DNA of 64,000 nucleotides, taken from positions 1-64,000 of the forward strand of contig CAWVWT010000006.1 of NCBI GenBank assembly GCA_963934015.1, written 5' to 3'. The position numbers and the translations under genes are program-made. The notes beneath the pieces are model-generated. The model saw only the letters and a list, made by a program, of their open reading frames with translations. It was not told where the DNA came from and searched no databases. Source of the stretch: MGIIb-P sp963934015 (GTDB taxonomy: Archaea > Thermoplasmatota > Poseidoniia > Poseidoniales > Thalassarchaeaceae). Below, piece by piece: positions 26,657 to 35,600 of this stretch (its first letter is position 1; each line of letters opens with the position of its first letter).

Positions 26657-29194
26657 TCAATTACGTGTTTGGATTGCTCTGTCCGCCGCTTGCATGATGT
26701 TTTGCACCAATTGGGGACTCCACCCTCTTTCGTCAGCAAGCTTTTGAGCAGATTTCTTCGTAATTCTACAGATTTCCAGTGGTGTTCTGTAGCCATGATC
26801 CGCCAAAGTTCTAGCACGTACTCGCCCAACTCCTCTAATTGAAATCAGTGATAGAAGGTCTTCTCTACAGCCATTTGAAACCCGCTTGCGCATCACATCG
26901 AGCATTTCTAACAAATCGACATCTGCATTTTTCAATGACGAATCAATTTCATCATCGTTTGCGCAAATTTGTCGTGTAGCATTCATCAACCAATCGGCAT
27001 GATCAACTCGGACTCGGAGATCACCGGGAGCAACCCCTAATTCTTTTTCGATTTCGCGTAGAGAATTTTCTTCAATCCACTGACTTAGTGTCCAAGCACT
27101 CTTGGCAAGACTTTCTGCTTCTGGCATGTACCCTAGTGTATTGAGTTGATGACCATCCAGAAGAATCTGATCAGACATAGCATCCACTTTCTGGGTCATC
27201 ATTTGCATTTGTTTTCCAGTTGGCCAAAGTGGGGGGAAATCTGGTGTGCAGGTGACTAAATGCAACAAAGCCCACGGGGAAATTGAACGGTCTTCAATTA
27301 CTCTGCAAAGAATTTTCCTCGCCTGTCGAAGCCCTTCCCGCAGGATGAGTCCAGACAATGGATCAAGGTATAATCGACTAACACGCTCACCGAACGCCGT
27401 AGCGACATAAGTCATTGCAGGCGGGTCAGGAGTGACCTCTTCAGGTGGTGGATTAGAGAGGTCAACTGCTTTCTGGAATCCGATGACAGCAGGGCGTTTC
27501 GGCCTTGGTTTAGGTTCTACATAATCTGAAACTTCGACACCCTCAATCGATTGGGCACTCTGTGCCCACATTGGCATATCATCATCCCATTCTTCATCCA
27601 ATTCTGTAGGTTCTGTTTCAGCCAAGCGCTCAAGCACAGCAACATCTTCACCAGTTCGTTCAATGAATTGATGCGTTGCCAACCACGCGATGATTTCATC
27701 GATACGGCCTTGCAACCAGTCATTTTCAACACCGTGCCCGAGGAATGTTTGCTGAAAGAATCGCCCCAAGGCATCTCGATCTCGTTGACCCCCGGTTGCA
27801 ATTGCAGCAAGAACATGAACCCGCATAGCAGGTTCTGCTGCGAGTTTAGATTCAACAGCCTCAGGGTCTTGCTCAAAATATAATTCAGCAATATCATCTG
27901 CGTGCTCTAAATGTCTTGCAATCAGCCATGCATCGCCGACGTTGTCATAACGGGGTCTTCCAGCTCTACCAAGCATTTGGTGAACTTCCATTCTGGGCAA
28001 TGCTCGACTCAGGCCATCTTCCCAGCGTGTTAAATCACGAACAATAACACGGCGAGCGGGTAGGTTGACACCAGCAGCAAGTGTTGGTGTTGCACAAATT
28101 GCAAACAATATTCTCTCTTTGAATGCCGTTTCGATGATTCGTCTTTGGCCTGCGGTCAACCCAGCATGATGGAAAGCAACTCCACCGCGTAGCGCATCAG
28201 CCAACCGTTCTCCCATCATCGTTGATTCTTCGCCACCTTCAATCCCACTCGCTACTTCGGAGAGTGCTGCCAAGCGTGCTTCAACATCGAGTCCCTCCGG
28301 CGTATTTTCAGGAGATTTTAACCAAGATTTCATTCGTTTGTGCATCCAATCACCAAGTTTCCTTGCACTACCTTCAGCATATCGTCGCGTTCCACGGAAA
28401 ATCAGAATTTGTCCAGAATCCCCAATAGTCGATAGTAAAGCACTTCGTAAATCATCACCTTCATCGGGAAGTTCGAATGGAGGTGGAAGGTCTAATTTTT
28501 CTTGTTCGGGTCCTACCTGCAATCGTGGTTGCACTAAGCCATCACAAACAGTCCCATACCGGAGAGTAACAGGACGCCAATCCGATTGGACACTTTTTGC
28601 ATCTAACCAATCTGCCATCTCTTCGGCGTTGCCAACGGTTGCCGATAACGCCAGAATTTGCGCCTCTGGACGTTCATGTTTAACCCTGGCTAAATTAACC
28701 TCCATCGTTGGACCACGACTTCGATCATGGATGAGATGTATTTCATCGGCAACCACAATGCTCACCTGACTCAGAAAATCGTTTCGATTTCGCATCAGTG
28801 AATCGAATTTTTCACTTGTTGCAACGATAATGTCGGCTTCATCTAGAGATACAGATTCTCCAGAGCGGTCACCAATAGCCATGCCAATCGAGAGACCTAG
28901 AGCATCACCTGCTTCACGTAATTCTTCAACTTTTTCTGCGGCGAGAGCTTTGAGTGGAACCAGATAGAACGCACGACTTCCAGGTTGGTCAACCAGTAAT
29001 TTTTGAAGAATAGCCAGATAGGCGACCAAACTTTTTCCACTTGCAGTGGGGATGGCCAGTAGCAAATTTTCCCCTGAAAGAGCGATTGGAACCGCTTCCG
29101 CTTGTGGAGGGTGGAGGCGAGTAATACCCCACACATCAACGAGTAGTTTTACGACATTAGGTGGGAGGCCGAGTTCTCGTACGTCATCGACCAT
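26657..29194 (-). CDS. Hel308 family DNA helicase
   Basis: 845-residue superfamily 2 helicase that unwinds lagging-strand forks 3' to 5' and takes part in replication restart. Motifs: Q-motif region HPPQAEAVP, Walker A PTASGKS (motif I), motif Ia LVPLKALAAEK, motif II DEIH, motif III ALSATVGN, motif V/VI with FAICATPTLAAGVNLPARRVI and HQMLGRAGRPRYD. The C-terminus (about 740-845) has the winged-helix/ratchet and helix-hairpin-helix parts (LLSLISIRGVGRVRARTLADHG). The longest ORF (to 29317) adds 41 residues reading back toward the divergent gene; MVDDVRELGLPPNV at 29194 is the natural start. First gene of a four-gene minus-strand run. Confidence 0.95.
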   Translation of the reverse strand: MVDDVRELGLPPNVVKLLVDVWGITRLHPPQAEAVPIALSGENLLLAIPTASGKSLVAYLAILQKLLVDQPGSRAFYLVPLKALAAEKVEELREAGDALGLSIGMAIGDRSGESVSLDEADIIVATSEKFDSLMRNRNDFLSQVSIVVADEIHLIHDRSRGPTMEVNLARVKHERPEAQILALSATVGNAEEMADWLDAKSVQSDWRPVTLRYGTVCDGLVQPRLQVGPEQEKLDLPPPFELPDEGDDLRSALLSTIGDSGQILIFRGTRRYAEGSARKLGDWMHKRMKSWLKSPENTPEGLDVEARLAALSEVASGIEGGEESTMMGERLADALRGGVAFHHAGLTAGQRRIIETAFKERILFAICATPTLAAGVNLPARRVIVRDLTRWEDGLSRALPRMEVHQMLGRAGRPRYDNVGDAWLIARHLEHADDIAELYFEQDPEAVESKLAAEPAMRVHVLAAIATGGQRDRDALGRFFQQTFLGHGVENDWLQGRIDEIIAWLATHQFIERTGEDVAVLERLAETEPTELDEEWDDDMPMWAQSAQSIEGVEVSDYVEPKPRPKRPAVIGFQKAVDLSNPPPEEVTPDPPAMTYVATAFGERVSRLYLDPLSGLILREGLRQARKILCRVIEDRSISPWALLHLVTCTPDFPPLWPTGKQMQMMTQKVDAMSDQILLDGHQLNTLGYMPEAESLAKSAWTLSQWIEENSLREIEKELGVAPGDLRVRVDHADWLMNATRQICANDDEIDSSLKNADVDLLEMLDVMRKRVSNGCREDLLSLISIRGVGRVRARTLADHGYRTPLEICRITKKSAQKLADERGWSPQLVQNIMQAADRAIQTRN

Positions 29195-29280
29195 GGGTGA
29201 TGACCATCGTTCACCGCCCAAAAGGATACGGGTCTCAAGCCGCGGAAGTCTGAAGTGCTCCCGTAGTTTAAGCAGGCACG

Positions 29281-30012
29281 ATGGCAAACACCCACGATGC
29301 CGAAAATGAGTTGGCATCCCGCCTTGCTCTGTTCGATGACGAACCGGATATCAATGACTGGTTTGAGGTCGCACTCGGCGCTGCAATGGTGACGATGGGT
29401 TTGCATCAATTGTTCAATCCAGGGGGCCTTTTTGAGACCGGTGTCATGCAATGGCTCGGTGCAGCAGTTGTCTCAATGGGCTTCATTTTACTCGGCCATG
29501 GAATCAAGGATATGCTCCTGAAAGAGGTGCGTGCTTCGATTGTCCGACTTGACATGGATGACGAAAGTGACAGTATCGATTACGGCTTGATCCGAGACGT
29601 CCTCCTGCACCCTGACAAGTATCAACAACTCCTTTATGAGGCCTACCAAATGGCCTACGAAGATGGCATCTTAACCGATGAAGAAATGACTGAATTGAGT
29701 GCCCTTGCTCGTGTGTTACAGGTTCCTGAGAGAAGTGCAGCCCGAATGGCGACTCGTGCAGCAATCGAGTCCGCATTGAAGGATGACCATGTATCTGAAG
29801 CTGAACTCGATCTCATCGTCGGAGCAGCTCGTCCTCTTGGTCTAAGCGATAAACAATTGGCACGGATTGTCGAGGCACTCCGTGATCACAATCTCGATGC
29901 AGAAGAACGTGCTATGCTTGACGAAATGCTCGGCTCTATCCCTGATCAGGAGGATGACAGTGATGGGGATGGAATTCCTGATGATCTTGAGAGTTATACC
30001 GAAGAAGAGTGA
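29281..30012 (+). CDS. Two-TM protein with TerB-like helical domain
   Basis: 243 residues. Two hydrophobic segments lie at about 27-45 and 58-78 (MQWLGAAVVSMGFILLGHGI), followed by a cytosolic helical region (about 105-220) with the pattern of TerB-like domains: AYEDGILTDEEMTELSALARVL, then DHVSEAELDLIVGAARPLGLS and HNLDAEERAMLDEML. TerB-fold domains bind metal or act near membranes in stress systems; here that assignment is by pattern only. The C-terminus has one Asp-rich motif (DSDGDGIPDD) like those in the surface proteins, but on the inner side. Divergent from hel308; convergent with the next gene, 3 bp apart. Confidence 0.75.
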   Translation: MANTHDAENELASRLALFDDEPDINDWFEVALGAAMVTMGLHQLFNPGGLFETGVMQWLGAAVVSMGFILLGHGIKDMLLKEVRASIVRLDMDDESDSIDYGLIRDVLLHPDKYQQLLYEAYQMAYEDGILTDEEMTELSALARVLQVPERSAARMATRAAIESALKDDHVSEAELDLIVGAARPLGLSDKQLARIVEALRDHNLDAEERAMLDEMLGSIPDQEDDSDGDGIPDDLESYTEEE

Positions 30013-30015
30013 TTA

Positions 30016-32004
30016 CTACTGATTCAGTACTTTTTCGGCGAGTGCCAATCCTTTTTCACGTCGCTCTTTCTCAACAAATCCTGCACATACTAATACCACT
30101 AGGCCGAGTATTGCGACCCAGAAATCATGCGGGATAAGTCCGTTTGATGATTCGATTCCACCTGGGGAGATGAGATCATTTGCATAGACTTCATTGGAAC
30201 GAATTGAGAGTTCCATGGCATCAATTCCACAATCACAAAATGAAACCGACAATAGTTCTGGTTTGACCGCTTCAGTCACATCATTCCAATCACTAGCAGT
30301 AACCGTATTCGGGCGACTGACCCATGCGGGGGAACTGAATGAACCCATACCCTGGTCAGAAACCATTTCCCAGTCAATGTGCAATATATTCCCTCTTGGT
30401 TCTTCATCAACGATGAGCAATGCTTCCAACAGTAATAGATCAAGGGCAAGGAGCCGACCCGAACGTAGAATAAAACGCACTTCATTTTCTGCTGAAAGTC
30501 GCCCATCATTCAATTTTCCAAATACCAACCGATCCAAATCTACTCCGTCGAGTTCAGCAGCCTCAATTTGCCATCTTCCATCACCGAGGGGATGTGTAGA
30601 TTCGATTGTTAACATCAATTGCAATCTTTCACCGGCAGCCACCCCCAAAAACCCACCATACCATTGCGGACCGAATTCGCCTTCATCATCATTGATGACA
30701 CCTTGATAAATCCGCTCTAAACGTTGTTCTAAGAGTTCATCAAAGGTTATTTCACCAGGGTTTGGTGATTCGTTTGAAATGGAGACTGCGGGAGATATAA
30801 TACCACCAAACAATAGCAATATGATTGCCATAGGAAGCATGAATCGGGGCAACCAAGGCGATGACAAAGGCATCAGATATCCAATGATTGCGACAAAGAT
30901 ACCGATGCCAGCCACACCCATCGTGAAAACACCTGCACCAGAGGTGCCACTTGATTTATCCAATTGACCGACTTGCGAGGTCCCAGAATCCCAAGTTGCC
31001 TCTCCAGAGAATTCCTCAGGTGTTGTACTTCCTACCCCCAAAATAGATTGTGAACCGGTGAAACTGTACGATTGGAAGTGATCATTCGTTCCGGTCCAAC
31101 AAAGTGTGTGTTCGCCCGCCTCTGGCTCACTCCATCGGTATTCGTTGACAACAATTTCCCCTTCATATCGGGTACGAATTTCAGGTGTATCTTCAGAACG
31201 CCCTTGTTCATCCCAAAATTCTGGAACGGTGTGTGATTGTTCGACCTCAAGTGGTGTCACCTCCCATGCCACTATAATTGTGAGTGCACTCAATTTTTCA
31301 TCCACATCGAAGTGGTAGCAATCGACATCACTTCCCATTAAGCCCCCAAATGTGGTTGAACCGATGAGTGTAATCGAACGTGGCTCTGTGAGGCTGGTGG
31401 GCTCATCGACATTTGCAGTATCTACATCAATACTCCATTCAATGGGTAACTCAATGGTGGAATCTCCAGCGAGATGCAATTCCCACGTAACTGGTTGATT
31501 GATGTCAAATGAAATTCGCAATAGAACTTGGTCCAGAGGAGATAGGATACGCCCATTTGTGAGTTCCAATTCCTCATTTTCCAAGACATATGGGGCTTGG
31601 TTACCAGGTGTTTCACTAGGCTCGGGAGCTGAAATCGTCCATGAATTTGTTGAGGGCCCTAAGATGAGTTCAATGTACAAATCCGGCCGGGTTATTCCTA
31701 CTTCATCCTCCTGAATTCTGAAATCAAAAATCATTGATTCCACCATATTAGGGAGCAGACTCACACTCGTTTGATCAGGTCGCATTGGGAATTCAAGTGT
31801 GATTGTAACCGGTTGGACTAGGTTTGCATCTCTTTCTTCTTTACTCAGTACTGTATCCCCAACCGCATCAGATGACAATGAACAAGCATCATTTGAGCAA
31901 ACGAGATTCAGCGTTTGATTTTCGGTTGATAAATCAGCAACCACAACCGGAGTCAGCGAGAGTAAGAATAGAGTCAGAGTGATGAGAGTTACTCTGCAAT
32001 TCAT
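30016..32004 (-). CDS. Secreted/membrane protein of unknown family
   Basis: 662 residues. Signal peptide MNCRVTLITLTLFLLSLTPVVVA; an extracellular beta-rich part (about 25-345) with CSNDACSLSSD near the start; two membrane segments at about 350-370 and 380-405 (GVAGIGIFVAIIGYLM and FMLPMAIILLLFGGII); a second soluble domain (about 415-620) containing CDCG; and a final membrane segment near the end (FWVAILGLVVLVCAGF) with a charged tail. The two soluble domains should lie on the same (outer) face. I do not recognise the family. It follows the SprT-like gene by 24 bp on the same strand. Confidence 0.78.
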   Translation of the reverse strand: MNCRVTLITLTLFLLSLTPVVVADLSTENQTLNLVCSNDACSLSSDAVGDTVLSKEERDANLVQPVTITLEFPMRPDQTSVSLLPNMVESMIFDFRIQEDEVGITRPDLYIELILGPSTNSWTISAPEPSETPGNQAPYVLENEELELTNGRILSPLDQVLLRISFDINQPVTWELHLAGDSTIELPIEWSIDVDTANVDEPTSLTEPRSITLIGSTTFGGLMGSDVDCYHFDVDEKLSALTIIVAWEVTPLEVEQSHTVPEFWDEQGRSEDTPEIRTRYEGEIVVNEYRWSEPEAGEHTLCWTGTNDHFQSYSFTGSQSILGVGSTTPEEFSGEATWDSGTSQVGQLDKSSGTSGAGVFTMGVAGIGIFVAIIGYLMPLSSPWLPRFMLPMAIILLLFGGIISPAVSISNESPNPGEITFDELLEQRLERIYQGVINDDEGEFGPQWYGGFLGVAAGERLQLMLTIESTHPLGDGRWQIEAAELDGVDLDRLVFGKLNDGRLSAENEVRFILRSGRLLALDLLLLEALLIVDEEPRGNILHIDWEMVSDQGMGSFSSPAWVSRPNTVTASDWNDVTEAVKPELLSVSFCDCGIDAMELSIRSNEVYANDLISPGGIESSNGLIPHDFWVAILGLVVLVCAGFVEKERREKGLALAEKVLNQ

Positions 32005-32028
32005 GGCCCGAGGCGGAGGCGCGGCTGT

Positions 32029-32571
32029 TTAGCCCTTCGGCCTATCCGCTTCGACTTTTACATCGAACAAAACAACTTGGCATTCACGGCAGCGATATCT
32101 TCCTCGACCTCTGCGAGTACGCGGATGCTCTTTGGAGCACTGTGGGCATGTCCAAAGCCATTTAGCGGCTCTTTTCCGCAAATGATTTCCAAACGATTTA
32201 CCCATGTTTTTGGCTTCGAGATCAGGCCACAATGATTCAAGATTTCGAAAAGCCTTGTCGTGTCCAGTGAATCCTAATGCGTGCAGAAATTCATGATAGA
32301 GTAGGAATGCTGCATAACGTTGCCAATCATCGGTTAATGCCACTGGATGGACATCGACACACCGAACATCAGTCGGTCCAGAAATTTCAGATTTTTTCAT
32401 TCCTTTCTGGTATCGGCACACAGCATGGAGTCTGGTCGCATCTCTGCGAAGTCTTCCGAGGGGTATCTTTTGTAATTCATTCACTGGAAGCTGACTAAGT
32501 TGAGGTATCTGGTGCATGGTGTGAACCACATAACCAGCAAGTCTTGCCAGTAGCTTCTCTTCATCCTCCAT
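32029..32571 (-). CDS. SprT-like zinc metalloprotease
   Basis: 180 residues. The catalytic HExxH is in YHEFLHALGFTGHDKAF (about residues 92-108), the arrangement of SprT/Spartan-type proteases with a third His downstream; the C-terminal zinc ribbon is CPQC...CREC (about 145-168) preceded by KWLW. SprT-like proteins act on DNA-protein crosslinks in eukaryotes; the role of archaeal ones is unproven. It is cytosolic. Divergent from the CARDB surface protein across a 100-bp region with a long inverted repeat. Confidence 0.82.
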   Translation of the reverse strand: MEDEEKLLARLAGYVVHTMHQIPQLSQLPVNELQKIPLGRLRRDATRLHAVCRYQKGMKKSEISGPTDVRCVDVHPVALTDDWQRYAAFLLYHEFLHALGFTGHDKAFRNLESLWPDLEAKNMGKSFGNHLRKRAAKWLWTCPQCSKEHPRTRRGRGRYRCRECQVVLFDVKVEADRPKG

Positions 32572-32602
32572 ACCCCATCCTCAACCTCGTCGTTCATCAA
32601 TA

Positions 32603-32649
32603 TGACCGAATACTTGGGCCTTTTATGTCCACCACAACATATTCGGTCA
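32603..32649. promoter_or_regulatory. 10-bp inverted repeat in a divergent promoter region
   Basis: TGACCGAATA at 32603-32612 and its exact complement TATTCGGTCA at 32640-32649, 27 nt apart, symmetric between the SprT-like gene and the CARDB protein. The spacing (about 3.5 helical turns centre to centre) suits two sites for a dimeric regulator or a pair of promoter elements rather than a tight hairpin. Confidence 0.6.
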
Positions 32650-32671
32650 ACACCCGTTACGCTGACTGCCC

Positions 32672-35600
32672 ATGGTGTCTAGTGGAACCCTAATTCGCAT
32701 CGCCGTTATGGCTGTCCTCGCGTCGATGATTCTGGCCATTGTTCCAGCTACCGATGAGGCTCTACTCTCTGATTCCGATGAACTGATGGAGACGAGAGGG
32801 AGAAGTGGTCCAGACCTGATTGTCGATTACCTTTCAGCCTCTTGGAGCACCGCTGATGCTGGAGATACCAAGAGTATCAGCACTAGAATCAAGAACGATG
32901 GTGATTCATCGTCAGGTTCGTTCCGATGGGCGCTGTATCTGTCCACTGATACAACAATCACAACCAGTGACCTTCAGTTGGATGATTGGTCGCAGTCGAG
33001 CATTTCTGCAGGTAGCACCCGCTCATCGACCAAGAGTGTGACTATCCCTTCATCGATGACTGGTGGTTACTACTACGTCGGCATGATCGTCGATATCAAC
33101 AGTCAAGTCAGCGAATCTGATGAGAACAACAACGATGATTACGATTCTGGGCGCGTCCATGTCTACGAATTGTCCGATCTCGTCCCTCGTACGACCTCTT
33201 CTTCTTGCTCAACACCAGCGACGGGCACCATTGGGGACTATCTCGATTCATCCATCTCGATTCAGTATGAAAACGATGTTTCCAGCAGTCATGGTCAATC
33301 GACAGGGACCTTCTACTGGGCGATGTACCTCTCCACTGATTCAACGATTACAACCAGCGATACACAGGTTGGCAGTGACCAATACTCGTCCAGCCTGTCT
33401 TCGGGCAGTTACCGAACCGATTCACTGTCAAGCAGCACTAGACTCCCCTCGAGCATCAATGCAGGGGTCTATTATTGGGGCTACATCCTTGATGTCGACT
33501 CCGATGTCGATGAAGCCAGTGAATCAAACAATGTCCGCACATGCGACCAGATTACACTTCAGGAAGATCTCCCTGACTTGGAGGCCACTTCGGTCAGCAC
33601 ATCGTCCTCTTCTGCAACCATGGGTGACACCATCACCGTGCAGTATCGAATCGACAATCTCGGGACCGATTATTCAGGGTCATTTTACTGGAAACTGTAC
33701 CTTTCCACGGATTCCACAATCACCACATCGGATACATTCGTCGATGAATTCAGTGAGAGCAGTATTAGTGGCGGGTCTTATCGTTCCAGTTACGAATACA
33801 ATGTCCCCATCCCCACAGGGATGAATACAGGGTATCACTACCTTGGAATGATTGCCGACAATCGTGATGGTGTGAATGAGCTCGATGAAACCAACAACAT
33901 CGTTTCATCCAGTTCTAGAATCGACATCGAAGAGCCCGCAGATTTGGTTCCAGATTCTCCATCCGGTCCAAATTCGGCACAGGCCGGACAGCAGGTGAGC
34001 ATCTCTTGGCTAATCGACAATGATGGCGATGATGCATCGGGTTGGTTCTACTGGGAGATGTACATTTCAACGGATTCTACCATCACTACGAGCGATACTA
34101 AACTCGGTTCGACTCAGCAAGCGAGCAGCATATCAGGAGGTTCCTATCGAAGTGGAACTTACAGTCCAACATTGCCCAGCAATTTAGCCCAAGGAACGTA
34201 CTACTTCGGCATCATTGCAGATAGTAGTAGTCGGGTGAATGAGGGTGATGAGACCAACAATATTGAAGTGGGGAATTCGATTTACATCACCGTTCCTGAT
34301 TACGACCTTGAAGCGACATCAATTTCTGTAGATTCGGGCTATCGACAGGTCTGCGAGGGTGCTGACATCTACATCACTCTGACCGTTACGAACCTAGGAA
34401 CGGACAATGCTGGGTCCCACTACTATGAGGCATTGGTTTCAACGGGGAATTCGGTTTCTGCAATCTACACAGGAACCTCACTGGGATACGCCAGTGGAAC
34501 GCCGAACGTCCCATCCTATACACACACGAGTATGATGGCTACACTGCCCACCAGTATCACACCTGGCACATACTACGTCGGCCTCTACGCCGATTATGGT
34601 GATTATATTTCTGAAACCGATGAGAACAACAACATCGTCGCCTCAAGCAGTGCCCAATTGACCGTCATTGATTGTGGCCCTGACCTTGAACCGACTTCTG
34701 TCACAGGCCCCACTTCAGGAGTGAGGGGTGGGACGGCTCAGGTCTCGGTGCAAATCGCGAATGCCGGCATGGAGGATGTCACCAATGTCGATTACAGCAT
34801 TTATCTCTCTAGTGACTCTTCCATATCAGGGGGAAATGACGTCTTGATTGGTTCCGATGTGGCGAATTCAATCGCACAGAGTGGCTCATGGTCCGGAAAT
34901 ATCAATCTCGGAATCCCTTCTAATCTAGGCGACGGATGCTGGTATTGGGGCATCATTGTCGACCCCAATGATTCGATTGCAGAGATGGATGAAACCAACA
35001 ATGCCATGCCGTCAAGCGGTCAATTCTGTGTTGAACAAGCTGACATTGTCATCGATTCAATTAGCGCATCAGAGAATGCCGTAAGCGGCCAGTCTACGAC
35101 CGTGTACATGAACATCAGTAATTCTGGTGGTTCAGATGCTAGTTCCTTCAATGTTCAACTTGTGCTCTCCCTGGATGCTCAAGCCGGAACAGATGACACT
35201 CAAGTGGACAGTTTCCGTATCGATCCCCTGACAAGTGGTTCTACAACTCAAGTGACTCGCACTATCACGATTCCTGGGCAACATGTAGGCCAATTCCATT
35301 GGGTCGTGATTGTCGACACCGCTTCGGAGGTAGCAGAAGATGATGAGAACAACAACGTCGCCGCCAGCGTCGCATTCACCATTTCCGCCCCAGCGAAGGA
35401 TTTGTTGGCATCATGGGTTGAATCCCCATTATCTGCTGAACCGGGACAGACGGTGACGATTCATTGGAGCGCTGAGAACCTTGGTCAAGAAGCGCTTGGA
35501 TTCGATGTGGAAATTTGGTTATCTGAAGATCGCTATCTTGGGAGCGGTGACATTCGCCTTTCACAATCCCGCGTCCCCTCACTTCTCAGCGGTTCCACCC

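Noticed and set aside
29195..29214. GGTGA...TCACC inverted repeat between hel308 and the TerB-like gene
   Set aside because: Only 5 bp with a 10-nt loop; expected often by chance.
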